A DNA stretch of 64,000 nucleotides from Ceratorhiza oryzae-sativae (Eukaryota > Basidiomycota > Agaricomycetes > Cantharellales > Ceratobasidiaceae), in contig JARWMV010000006.1 of the NCBI GenBank assembly GCA_030998015.1, positions 394,662 through 458,661 on the forward strand, in the 5' to 3' direction. A program made the translations under genes and the position numbers. Below the pieces are notes generated by a model. That model ran no database searches and was not told the origin of the DNA. It worked only from the letters and a program-made list of their open reading frames with translations. Below are positions 1-11,000 of the stretch, in pieces (position 1 is the first letter of the stretch; each line of letters begins with the position of its first letter).

Positions 1-138
1 ATTAACATTGGTTCGTGGAGAATCTACACGACCACTAGCTTGTACTTTAAGGCTAACATAACCTCGGGGCGGACTAAACCAACTCAAACAGCCCGTTGTG
101 TAACAGTGAATCAAACCTTGACTCCAGAGTATAGTCTT

Positions 139-1836
139 GTAACCGAGTCAAATGTATGGGTGGCTAATGACTGGCATGCAGGTTACTGACTCAGGTATCT
201 TTAGGGTATAAATATAGACGTTTCTAGCATTTATTCTCACCAAACCTCTCACCCATCTCACACTCGTATGTATCTACTATACATACAAAAAGTATATTTC
301 TAGACGTTGTACTGTCAGCATGCTCTGTAGAAGTAAATATTACTTCTATATGAGGCCTAGCTTCTTAGCGGGTTGGAATCGGTTTCTGACGCGTGTGGTC
401 TGTCGGCACGAGAGGGATGAACCAGCTGAGCTGGTGTTTTAATAAACAAAAACAATGGCTTAAATACCTAGCGAAAGGATAAACTATTGGGAAATTTCGG
501 AAGCACAGACATATGTGAACTACATGTGCTGGAATATCAGCGATGCATGATCTTATTCAATTTGCTCTCCTCCTCGGCCCTTCCCTTGCACTCCCTAACC
601 TCCTGCGTCCCTTGCGTAACTGTTTCCTCTGTCAGTTGGATTTCTCCCATCATCCAATCTGTCGTCTTGAGAAACTCTAGAGCGCTTACAGTCCAGTCCG
701 AAGTGTTGAACGAATGTGATTCTTCCCATATAAACCCCACATTATGTTTGTGATTCAACTCACATCTCAATTATACATTCTGTTCTACTATATATGTGAA
801 TTGTACTATCTTTTTCACAACGATGTATCCTCGTGTACTCGCTCCGCTTCATCCGTTTACCGCATATTTAAACGATGAAATTATCGCCTCGATCCTCAGC
901 GACATTTTTTTACGCAGGCAGGTCTCGGGGGCTAAGATGCAATCGTACTTAGCTCAACTACTAAGGTAGAGAACTGGATGTATATACCGTACCTAAGATA
1001 CAATCGTACTGCGAGGTACAGTGAGAAAGGAATACATAAGAAAAGAAAGAAATTACAATACCTTAGCTCAACTACGAAGGCAGAGAACTAAGGAATGAGA
1101 GGGGGTCCCCGCAAACTCGCGCGTGATATCAGAGATGGACAAGAAACAGATACAAACACGCCGTGTGCATGCACGCATATGGTTGTAAATTCAACATATT
1201 TACCACCCTCACTCGCGTTGACTTTATTGAGCTCAACCCACTTCAACACGAAGATCCTGGTATCCCACAGGACTTGAATCCTCCCAAACACATGCTGGTT
1301 GTTTTGAAAACCTCAAAGACATTGGTCCCGGTGTAAAAACCAAATGTAAATATGAAAATATAAAAACTAACTACAATAAAAGAGTGGGATCGAGAGTAAG
1401 AAAGATGGCCACCAAGCTCGCTCGCTCGGCCTTACTTATACTCTAATGTATGCGTTGAGACATTCTTGAAATGCGGTAGTATCGCTCTTTAATTGACTCG
1501 ATTACATTCTGGTATGTTCTAGTATATTCTACGTTATACTACTATGTACATGATACTGCTACATCCGGGTATAGAAATAGAAATTGTGTGTTTACAATAG
1601 ATACAAGCGAGTGTGAGATGGGTGAGAGACGTGATGAGAATGCATGTAGAAACTTCAGTATTTGTACCCTAACGATACCTGATTCATTGACTTGCGTTGG
1701 AGAGGGGATGACTAGGGGTATGCCCCCAGAGTTTGGTCGTGAATGCTCGGTCGTGTAATCTCATCGCTTTCCACCACCTCACACGCAGGTCTCCAGTGTG
1801 GTGTTCATTACCCACACATACAATTGACTCGGTTAC
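139..1836. repeat. Imperfect inverted-repeat element, about 1.7 kb
   Basis: Positions 139-281 match the reverse complement of 1596-1836, with indels. Both arms contain a GTAACCGAGTCAA block, a TCAGGTATC(T/G)TTAGGGTA block, and a CTCTCACCCATCTCACACTCG block followed by TGTATCTA. The right arm carries extra sequence between the first two blocks. The interior has only short open frames. One (823-969, 48 codons) starts after a TATA-poor leader and runs into a dispersed repeat. No transposase is visible, so a decayed non-autonomous DNA element is the most likely reading. The outer ends were not resolved, because the left arm approaches the window edge. Confidence 0.45.
931..1095 (+). repeat. Dispersed repeat, copy 1
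   Basis: The sequence is built from CTTAGCTCAACTAC(T/G)AAGG followed by (T/C)AGAGAACT, present twice (around 948-972 and 1063-1090). They are separated by a GATACAATCGTACT block and a purine-rich AAGAAAAGAAAG tract. The same architecture occurs in reverse orientation at 6131-6300. It has no coding potential and its family is unknown. Confidence 0.6.
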
Positions 1837-2860
1837 ATGGCTATGCTCTCGATTTAATGCCTAATTCGTTGTTACATTGGGTGGGGGACAGCTTGGCGCT
1901 CCCGAGGCCAAATTTCAGCGGATGCGCGAACCAACTAGAACGCTGGTGCGCCAATCTTGGCATACGCATTTTGCTACGATCCTAGTGATGTACGATGAAT
2001 CACCAATTTGCCTGTTAAGGCCGCTTTCTGCATGTTTCCCGACAGTCATTCTTCATCCAACCTCGCCCCGTCCGCCAACCACCGGAAAATGCGATGGCGC
2101 TGTGCAGGATCCGCGAGTGAGACCTCTCCTAGTGTGGGGATCCAGCATTTCTGGTTGCTCGGTTAGCGACATGTTCTTCTAGATTGAATTGAGCCAGGAC
2201 CTTGATTTATTGGGTATTTGAAGTTTCTGGATGTTGGGGGGCGAGGGTAAGGCGATCCATAAGAACGCTGCCTAGCAGCAGTTTCCGGAGTCGTTTGTTG
2301 CATGATGCGACTGAAAAACCATGTATGAACGATCGCTTTGTCTTCAAGGACACCTACCAAAAATGGTGTGGAGTTCAGATTACCATGAAAATATTACGAT
2401 GTGATAATATTCCGGGTAGGATGGTTGCGGTTCAATTCGGGGTATTTGTACGGCTCCAGTGGTCGTCAGGTTGGATCCATCACAAAGTCTGACCGGGGAA
2501 GCACATGGCGGGAGAGGCTGATACCGCCTAAGCGCGCATCATTAAACGATTGGGCCTTCAAATGCAAAAAAAAAATGATTGGAGCAACAAATTCTGTAAA
2601 AATACAACGTGGTGAAATACATGAATCGAATGGACAATTAAAAGGTAATCGAAGACCATATTTGCCCTCTACACGCGCTTGAGATTCTTGGGGCGACGTG
2701 CCAAATTGCCGCACGAAACCTCTGCTGGGCTATTAGAGGCTTGGGCTAGCCGTTTGGATGTCGACCTTGTAACCCGAGTGGGTGTGTTATCATGGGCTTG
2801 ATGAGTGGACATGGACCTTGTGACCCGAGCAGCCGAACTAGATACCGACTCATAAACGGT

Positions 2861-4106
2861 CTAATAGTCCTGATAAGTCAAAAATCAAAATTGCCAACAA
2901 TTGAACTCACCTTGTTGACATCGCTACGCCTCTTCTTCTTTGGCCGCTGCTCCATTTTCACTTCGCCTAGAGATCCTGCGTGGCTGACATGATCCTCCTC
3001 CAGGTAGTCCAATTCCCTTGCACTCTTGGTCCCGGTCGTGCGAAGGATAGAATTTGCTGGAGGAAGATCGCTTGCAGAGACATGGCCGCGCGAGCTGTTT
3101 GGAGTGAGGCCTAGTTGACTTGTAAAAGCCGGCCAAGTACCGCTTGCTCCATAGACCCCTTTCCAAGAGAGATAGTTGGAAGAGGGGTGAAGACTCGCTC
3201 AGTGGGGCGACTCAAAGCCACGGTTGATTGGGCTCGATGACTTGCATGCATAGATGTGAATCCAATCCCGGTCAATCCCCACGCGCTACCAACAAGTCGA
3301 GACATGAAGCTAGTGCGGCGGGGTTGAGCCTGATCGCCTGAATCGAAAACGGCAGTTGTAGAAGTGTTATGAGCCGAACGGCGCTGCATTGGCAAGGTCG
3401 GAAGCCACGGGGTTGAGTGGGTACGAGAGGGAGTGGGAGTCAGCTCTCCGGGCTGTGGCAAATCAGTCATTTCTATCATATCCATATCGGACGTCTCGCG
3501 GGTCAGGTTGATTTTAGATACCCTCTGGGCTGTTAGCAGGGCCGGGGCGAATAGGGGCTCGTCGCTGACAGTATTGGATCCCAGTGAGTTGTTCGAAATG
3601 ATCGACTGAACAGGGGTCAAGCCAAGTTGAAACAAATCCCCACGCGGCAGAGCGGGCGGTGGAGGTGGAGATGAAGCGGCGCCAACGAAGGGTTGCAGAG
3701 ATCCACACGAGTTTGAGTGGTTCACAGAACCAGATCGATCCGTCAGCATGCAACTGGACTTTGACCCCATGCTTGGAAGTGGCGAAGCAGGAGATGCCGG
3801 CTGTTGAGGGGTGGCCCACCGAGAGGGGCGAGGTGCTGGCGGAGGTTGGAGTCTTGGACACCATCAGCCTTTGTTGCAAACTGCGCTACGCGCTACTCAC
3901 CCGTTTCTTTCAAACGCCGGGTTCACGTTATTGGATCGCTCGGTCAGGAGGTTCTCGATCTCAGCCACAGATGTTCCGGAGGATTGCCGCTTGCGAGTGA
4001 TCCTGAGTCGCTTGAATGCGCGACGCAAAGGGGTAGTAAAACGGTGACGATGGCCGTCTAGAAGCGGTGCATTCTCATTCTCAACTGCGCGAGGATCTGC
4101 GTTCAT
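2861..4106 (-). CDS. Ser/Pro-rich hypothetical protein, four exons
   Basis: I do not recognise the family. The start is the ATG at 4106-4104 (MNADPRAVEN...). Exon 1 ends at a GTGAGT donor (3900-3895). Exon 2 resumes after an AAG acceptor near 3853 in a Pro/Ser-rich frame (LQPPPAPRPS... SSPPPPPALPRGD). It continues through a stretch with TPTPSRTHSTP and RRTSFMSRL. A GTACTT...ACAG intron near 3140-3095 leads to an exon with RGHVSASDLPPAN and a basic KKKRRSDVNK tail that could be a nuclear localisation signal. A last GTGAGT...TCAG intron adds D-Y-stop at 2861. The protein looks largely disordered and no membrane segment is obvious. The chain of good splice signals in frame supports a real gene; its function is unknown. 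Confidence 0.6.
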
Positions 4107-4451
4107 TCTTTTGGTAAAGAGCGTCGTGATTGAAGGAGAGTATGGCAGAAGGCGGTGGTGGTCGTACAAACTGGAAGAGGGACGGATCTCATAGGAGCAG
4201 GTCCTATAAAGCATGAGAGGATAGGGGCTGTTGGGAGTTGTGTAAATAGCTGACCACGATACCCAAATAACCAAATTGAAAATGGACACCTGGGGAACCC
4301 ATGGGTTTAGGCTAGATTCTTTAAAGACTGTCAAGTTAGCGTAAACCCGGCTCGTTGGGAGGTGGAAATTTCAGCTTAAGGTTATCTGCGAAGTCTGAGA
4401 TCCTATGATTGGTTCCACCAGAGGACGAGGTCAAGAAGGCGCTGTCTAAGT

Positions 4452-4466
4452 GCACGTGACAAACTC
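4452..4466. repeat. SINE target-site duplication, left copy
   Basis: GCACGTGACAAACTC occurs here and again, identically, at 4644-4658. It flanks the T-rich, tRNA-like element between them, as expected for target-primed insertion. Confidence 0.85.
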
Positions 4467-4643
4467 TTTTTTTTTTTTTTTTACATACATATTTACACAC
4501 CTACACGGACATATGGTCGAACCCTTCAGGGAGAAGGGAAAGCCACAACGCAGCCGTGGTGCAAACGGGGCACAGAAGAGCGATACGAGGGACAGAGGTC
4601 AAACAGCCCGAAGGTATACTAACGACAGAGAACGATCACATGG
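4467..4643 (-). mobile_element. tRNA-derived SINE, full-length candidate
   Basis: A 177-bp element reads on the minus strand. It starts near 4643, carries an A-box-like TCGTTAGTATACC near 4612-4626 and a B-box-like GGTTCGACC near 4522-4531, and ends in an A17 tail (T17 at 4467-4483). It is bracketed by a perfect 15-bp duplication. RNA polymerase III promoter boxes, a poly-A tail and a long target duplication together define a SINE. The 3' half is similar to the truncated copy at 20796-20871, which shows it is a family. Mobilisation would need a LINE elsewhere in the genome. Confidence 0.8.
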
Positions 4644-4658
4644 GCACGTGACAAACTC
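4644..4658. repeat. SINE target-site duplication, right copy
   Basis: This is an identical 15-bp match to 4452-4466. Confidence 0.85.
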
Positions 4659-4870
4659 CCATGTGCATCCAGCTCCACCTACGCGGTCAGCATTGCTGCA
4701 GACTTTTCTTCATCCCCTGGATCTTTTGTCGACTTCTAAAAACGTGAATTTTAATCTAATTGAATAATTGATACTCCGGCGGTGACTCTGCGATTGAACG
4801 ATATCTTGGCATGGCGTCAGATGGCGTGCTCTCCCAAAGTAGTTAGGTCGTCTTGACTCGCCAGATGACG

Positions 4871-4880
4871 CTACTATAAA
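4871..4880 (+). promoter_or_regulatory. TATA-like box upstream of carbonic anhydrase copy 1
   Basis: ACTATAAAGA lies about 75 bp before the ATG at 4950. The paralogue has GGTATAAATG about 65 bp before its own ATG, so the placement is conserved. Confidence 0.45.
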
Positions 4881-4949
4881 GAACGGTTCAATTAGAACTA
4901 CACCCAATTGTCCTCGCTCCTTCCTACATCTTTCCATACCCCTGAAATC

Positions 4950-5805
4950 ATGACTACCCCCAAGGTAGCTGCCGAGTTTGCTGCAGCAAACAAATCATAT
5001 ATCAAGACCTATGGAGGGAAGCTCCCTATTCCTCCTTCTCGCAAGGTGACGACCAATTGATCCTACGATGAAATACGATGAAACTTACAAGGATATCTAG
5101 GTTGCCGTTGGTAGATAAATTTGGTATAATTACCCGCTCTTCGCTAAACCCGCTTCTTCTCTCTGCTCCTTCACAAAAGTAACGTGCATGGATGTAAGAC
5201 ATAATCCACATTCGGTGGTATTTTTTGATCGAGCCCTGGATCCAGGCCCGCATTGATCCCGTTGCCTCGCTCGGGATCAAGGAGGGCGAAGCTCACGTCA
5301 TTCGCAACGCAGGAGGTCGAGTGTAAGTAATTATGCAACGTTGCATGTCGTCGGCTGTGACATAGGCCGCGTACAGCTCCGAGGCGATTCGGTCCATCGT
5401 AATTAGCCAGCGTTTGCTCGGCACCACAGAAATTGTGATATTCCATCATACCGATTGCGGAATGCGTGAGTCGGCTGCCCTCGGATCTTCTTGTCCATTA
5501 TTGTCATACCTGAGCATCTCCAAAGTTACTTTTACAGACAAGGATATTAGAGAGAAGATCAAGATTGCTGATGGACCAAGTGTTGGTCCATATGTGGATG
5601 AAATTGCGTTTTTACCGTTTGATGTGAGGTGCCGTATTCCTGACCTCTGCGCACGTTACTAAACCCCATTATTAACCAGAATGTCGAAAGGTCTGTAGTA
5701 GAAGACGTGGAGTACGTAAGAGCGCACCCCTTGCTGCTCAAGGAGGCCCATGTTTCGGGCTGGGTACACGAAGTTGAGACGGGCAGGATTCGACGAGTCA
5801 TCTAG
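4950..5805 (+). CDS. Beta-class carbonic anhydrase, copy 1
   Basis: It catalyses reversible CO2 hydration at a zinc site, and this is the intact copy. The protein starts [10 protein letters not shown]. It has the beta-CA motifs CMDAR (Cys-x-Asp-x-Arg) in exon 2 and HHTDC (His-x-x-Cys) in the middle exon, giving the three zinc ligands and the Asp/Arg dyad. About 167 residues result, the size of short, single-domain fungal beta-CAs. Exons are joined after GAT|GTAAGA, CGA|GTGTAA, ATGC|GTGAGT (resuming TTACTTTTACAG to give GMLTFTDKD) and GAT|GTGAGG; it ends ...GRIRRVI. The junction of exons 1 and 2 is odd: the expected protein (SRKVTCMD) needs a non-canonical splice, while a GC-AG splice would give SLTCMD. 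No targeting peptide is seen, so it is probably cytosolic. A decayed paralogue lies at 22148. Confidence 0.88.
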
Positions 5806-8028
5806 TTAAGTATAGTAGTGAAATGCCAACAAATCTGGATAAAATATATTCGATTGAGATAGTGAAATATAATTGATTAGGCACGCTACTCATAGCTAGA
5901 CTTTGTTCCAACCGCCCACTGATACTTATTCGAGCTGTGCTAGGAAAGGGTGCACACATTGAGTCAGCCCAGGGCCAGGATAAGTGGTTCGTGAAACTAG
6001 CGCGAGCCACCAAGCACGGGTTCCGATCCGCCCCCTGTTGAATTTACAATCATATCCGTTCATGTATGCGGTGTGTTTGTACCTGTTTGTCCATTTCTGA
6101 TGTTATGCGCGCACCAGTGAAAATTTTCTTTCCTTAGTTCTCTACCTTCGTAGTTGAGCTAAGGTACAGTTTTTTTTTCCTCTTTCTTTTCTTCATTTAT
6201 TTCTCGTTCTCACTGTCCCTTGTAGTACATTCGTATCTAGGTACAGTAAATACAAAGTTCTCTACCTTCGTAGTTGAGCTAAGTACATTCGTATCTAGCT
6301 CGTGTAAAACCTCCCTGCGTGAGACCCCCATGGTCGGCACCCGGGCCAACATTCCTAAGCGCAAACGCAATTGCTGCAATTTTGACTTGTTCCTTTGATT
6401 CATCCTCATATTGAAACAAGGTGGCGTACTCTTCACAAGTACATCACCAACAGAGCATGAGGCTATCGTCTCAGCAAAGTGCCGAGACTCTCACTAACTA
6501 AGACCACACTGTCTAACTGAGAGTTTTAGCACCAATTAGATCCTAGTAGAGCCGATAGCCCGGACTACCGACGATCTAGCGGGCACTGAAAGGCGTGGCT
6601 GGGCCTACTTCGCGCTGGCTAGACTTTCAGCTTTTGGCTGAGGTCTATGACCAGAGCCCGCTTCGAGCCCACGGATACTATCCCCTTTGCTCCATTGATC
6701 AAGTCCAGAATCCCTCCCGCCTTGCAAGGCATCGACTCGCCACCCCCCATGTAACGTGACTGGGATATCCTCGATGAACGGCTTCCATCCAGCCACAGTT
6801 AGACCTGCTCCGGGCATCAGTTGATGGAAGGCGTGGCAGGGGCGGGAATAGTCTTGCGTCAGGGAGTCCAGATGCCCGATGCGAATCAAAGCAATCTTAA
6901 GATGCACCAAGGTTCATCGGCCGAGGTTCAGAGACGAGAGAGCGTCGGAAAAACATGGCTCCAATCAGCGTTGAGCTCTGAAATACGAACACCGCAGCAC
7001 CCATAGCCAATGTAGGGTGGCGATCGGCTGGAGGGCGAGACGAGAAAAAAGCGAGGCTATGGTTGGTATACCAGTATACAAAGGACATGAAACGAGCGGC
7101 GCCGGCCGGGGGCCAGATGGCGCGTCTGGCGTGGGTTACATTCAGGCAAGAATAGGCACCTCTGATTTCCAAATGACGCGACTTGCTCAATATGAGCACG
7201 GGATATATGCTCAAACAAAATCCAGTCCGTTCGCCAAGAGGGGGCAGCCGTACCAGGTGCCCGATACACCGCGCAGGTCCATTCTGTGAGGCGGGAAATG
7301 ATCACACGAGTGGGAAGCTGGTCAGCCATCACGTTTCCGGGCTGCGACAATAGGCTCAACTCGACGACTTACCCTCGATGGACTGCATTCTGAGCTTTTC
7401 GATACCACTTTAATGTATTGAAGCATCCCGTTGTTTGTATTTCGACGCACCATCTGCGTTATCATTGATCGTGGTACATCCTCCGCTTCGCACATTGGCT
7501 GATCCTATGTGTCGGGTACATTCACTTTTTGGCGCCCGTTACAAACGAATATACGATACTTTTGGGGTCTTTTTCTGACAACGGACAGTGAGCAATCTGG
7601 AGGCACTGGCTGCGCCGGATACATGCAACAATCCTACACGAGGATTACTAAACGTGTATTTTCGCATTCCATATTGAAGCGTATAAAATATAATCGTACG
7701 CTTCGGGTGACGTAGCGTAGTGATAGCGAAGCGGAAGAGCTCAAGTGAATATAAGACACGCAAATGATATGTCAGAGTCGCTGACTAGAGAGGCGACGCA
7801 TACATTCAGTTATACAATAACAGAAGGAGAATACCGCGCTTGAACAACGGGCGAAAATATCTAATGTATCTACGTATGGGGTTAAGACATAAAACTCGGA
7901 ATACATGCGGAGAGTAAGGAAAAGCATTGATATAATCTCGAACAATACACGAGTCAGTTCAACATGCCGGACGGGAAGGCAGTCAAGCAATCGATCTGTA
8001 CGCGTAATCCAACAATGCTATCTAATTG
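5806..8028. other. Intergenic region, no assigned gene
   Basis: Besides the dispersed repeat, open frames of about 100 codons overlap on the minus strand between 6605 and 7359. One contains a hydrophobic stretch near 7000-7090 (MSFVYWYTNHSLAFF). I could not link them into a convincing exon chain or recognise a family. A membrane-protein remnant is possible but unsupported. Confidence 0.4.
6131..6300 (-). repeat. Dispersed repeat, copy 2
   Basis: This is the reverse-complement counterpart of 931-1095. AGTTCTCTACCTTCGTAGTTG is present twice (about 6137-6160 and 6256-6279), separated by a pyrimidine-rich tract with T9-10 and a GTACATTCGTATCTAG block that also occurs twice. Confidence 0.6.
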
Positions 8029-11000
8029 CTATCCCGAAACGTAACACCTGCCCCATTCCTTCCCGATGTATGCCCCCGCAAGGTCCAACTCCCAGTCCCC
8101 ATGTGACTGGATCACCGCGCCTCGCTGTGGCCGTTTTAGTCCGGCACGTAGATCATCTGGTACCCAGAACAAACGAGCGCCGTCTTGGCGGACTAGCCAC
8201 CCATCTTCATTTAGCCCCTCCCAGCTCGATTCGTTGGTGGTAGGAGACGTAAGCATCTGAACATCCCACACACGCAACGATCCGTCCTCGGAACTGGATG
8301 CGATGTATCGTCCATCGCTGGAGAATGTGACGAGCCGTATGGCTTTCGAATGTGCAAACAACACACAGGCGACCTGGTTTCCCATATGCGCATCCCAAAT
8401 CCGCACGGATCGGTCCTGGGAGCCAGAGACGACGTAGTGGCAGTCGGGTGAGAAACAAATAGAATGGACGTCGTTCGAATGCCCCCTGCATGGTCCGGTC
8501 AAGATTCGTCCAGTAGCCGCATCACAAACGACAACTGCATGATCCTCAGATTCGAATGCAAGTCGACTGTGATCGGGATTATAGGCGATAGCCCGTGTGC
8601 CGCCTTGGAAGGGACCGCCGCCTGAGGCCCTCGACTCGACATTCCATATTGTTACGGATCGATTGAGAGACATACAGGCGGCGCAATTTCCGTCTGGTGA
8701 AACCAACACTGGCTCAGCAGCATTTATATCTTGGGATGCCGGAGATATCATATCCTGAGACTCCACGTTCCAGACGTGCATAAGCATGTCATCAGGGCAG
8801 GACGCAACTTGGCTGCCACCCTCTGAGAATAAAGGCCCCCAGACATGACCTTCATACATAGAATACCGTTGGCCGATCAAGGATCCGCTGTGCGCGTCCC
8901 ATATTCGTATTGTACAGTCTGCAGAAGCCGAGGCAACGCAACTGCCACAAGGCGAATATGCAACTGACCCGACTCGCTCAGTGTGTCCAATGAGTGGACC
9001 CAACACCATTTTCCCAGTCGCCGCATCCCAGATAGAGACAGTCCCATCGTCAGAGCCAGACGCGATGAGCCGACTGTCAGAAGAGAACGCGACAGAGGTT
9101 ATGGGACGGATCTGAAGTTCTGGCATACCCACGTCTGCAGTCCTTGCTTGTACATCCCATATGCATACCTCCCCCTTGGGCGAAGCAAACGCAATCTCAG
9201 TCGCATGGAGGATGAACGCGGGAGGGGCAGAGGCACTATATCCAGGGAATGGGCCAGCCACCATGTGTCCTGCATGTGCATCCCACACGCGCACAGTCCC
9301 ATCTTTTGACCCAGAAAGTATACGGCTGCCATCCGGCGAGTATGATACGCTGTAAATAGGGCCAGCATGTCCCTCAAACGGGGTGGCAAGCAATAATCCT
9401 GTGCTGGCATCCCATATGCCGATGGTCTTGTCATCAGATCCAGATGCGATATGGCGACCGTCGGGCGAGTATCCCACAGACATGACGGAGCCTGTGTGAC
9501 CTCTCAGTGGCCCAAGCACAAGATCCCCTGTACACACATCCCAGATACACATAGTACAATCGCTGGACCCAGACACCAAATGACCACAGTCGGGTGAGTA
9601 GGCAACGGATAGGACCGAATGAGTATGCCCTGTGATGCAAGTGACTTGACTTCCAGCCGACACATTCCAGATGCGAATAGTACGGTCATGAGATCCCGAT
9701 GCAATATGCTGGCCATCTGGAGCGTAGGATATGGATGTAACCCCACCTGTGTGCCCACTCATTCGATTGCTAATGGGTTGGGCGGTGTGTGCATCCCAGA
9801 TACAAATGGTTGCATCCAATGAACCAGATGCAAACGAAGCGCCGTCGAGTGCAAATGCAAGTGTGGCCACCTGATTGCCATGTGTGTTGAAAGGACCGGA
9901 GATACGGCGACCAGTGTGTGCCTCCCACATGCAAATTCTACCAGAAAAGGTGCCAGTGACCAGCACTCGGCCACTTGGCAAGACTGCCATCGAAGTTATA
10001 TCACCATTGGCCTTCCAAGTTACAAGCGCTACCGGCCTTCTAAGATCCATGACTGGACCCCTTGCCTCGACGAGACCTCGCATTCGAGGTCCATACCATT
10101 TCCATATCGTCGATTCCTTGTCGCATAGCGCCATTGCTGACACATAAATGTGAGGTGTGCTCATACGTGCAAGGCTTCCCGACACCACTGTCAAGAGTCT
10201 GGTGGCGTCTTGGTAGAGTGCCACAAGCTCCTTGTCAATAGCAGCGCCCTAGTTTTTCGACTGTCAGCTGCAATCGAATGCACAGAAATATTGGACGTAC
10301 CTGGATCCAAGTATGCGCCTCGAACAACGCTTGTATGCTTGCCTGATTGGCGTTCAGCAGGTTTGTGATTTCTATCCAGAACAGCAAGCGATTGCGCAGG
10401 AACCTGCTCAAAGCCGCACAGAGGGTGCTATTGGTGCCTCCCATGCGGCCACTGCGTCTGATATGGTAATTCCAGTATCGACATGCATATTCAAGTTGTA
10501 GCGGAACCGCCTCTTGGATCCGAGTAGATAGTCCAGGCACATCTGCGTCAAGTGTGTGCGACGACTCGAGCCCACAGATGTTGAACTTCAGTAGGCGACC
10601 CATAGTCTCAAAACATCCTATAGCCAACGCACAGTTACAATCTTCCGGATTGTAGTAAAATTTCCCAGAGCGGGATGTAGTGAGCATGTAGTCCGGAAAT
10701 GAAGCATGCAGAGCCGAGACCAGCCCGCTCGCGTCGTCGACGTTCAGCACTGCCCTAAGGGGTTCGATGGCACTTTTCACTTGATCAGTGTCTCTGAATC
10801 GTAGCATATCTGCCAATGCTACTAGACTCAATGGCTCTCTCGCATATGTGACGGTTTGTAGGACACGTTCAATGCAGGCTTTCTCCTTGGACCCCTCGTC
10901 CCACCCATCGAGTGCCGCACACAGAACGGCTGTATACAAGCTATCGAGATGTTTGTATGGGTTGCTGCTCGAACTGCATTCCATAGCTAAAATATCCTGC

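Larger units (their letters stand above)
1..2860. other. Gene-poor, repeat-rich left end
   Basis: Apart from the inverted-repeat element and the dispersed repeat, I see only short, overlapping open frames on both strands, with no recognisable protein and no consistent exon chain. The longest are about 100 codons, around 1877-2182 and 2202-2492. An A9-10 run at 2565-2575 is the only other simple feature. Confidence 0.5.
4107..4949. other. Intergenic region with SINE and carbonic anhydrase promoter
   Basis: It contains the SINE described separately and, near its right end, a TATA-like motif (ACTATAAAGA, 4871-4880) about 75 bp before the carbonic anhydrase ATG. I see no further coding signal. 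Confidence 0.6.

Noticed and set aside
6605..7359. Possible membrane-protein gene on the minus strand
   Set aside because: Three overlapping frames with one hydrophobic stretch, but no start, splice chain or family could be established.
8066..10147. Many 60-110 codon frames antisense or shifted within the WD40 exons (also 15242-17070)
   Set aside because: They recur at the same place in every WD unit, so they reflect the repeat's codon pattern rather than separate genes.
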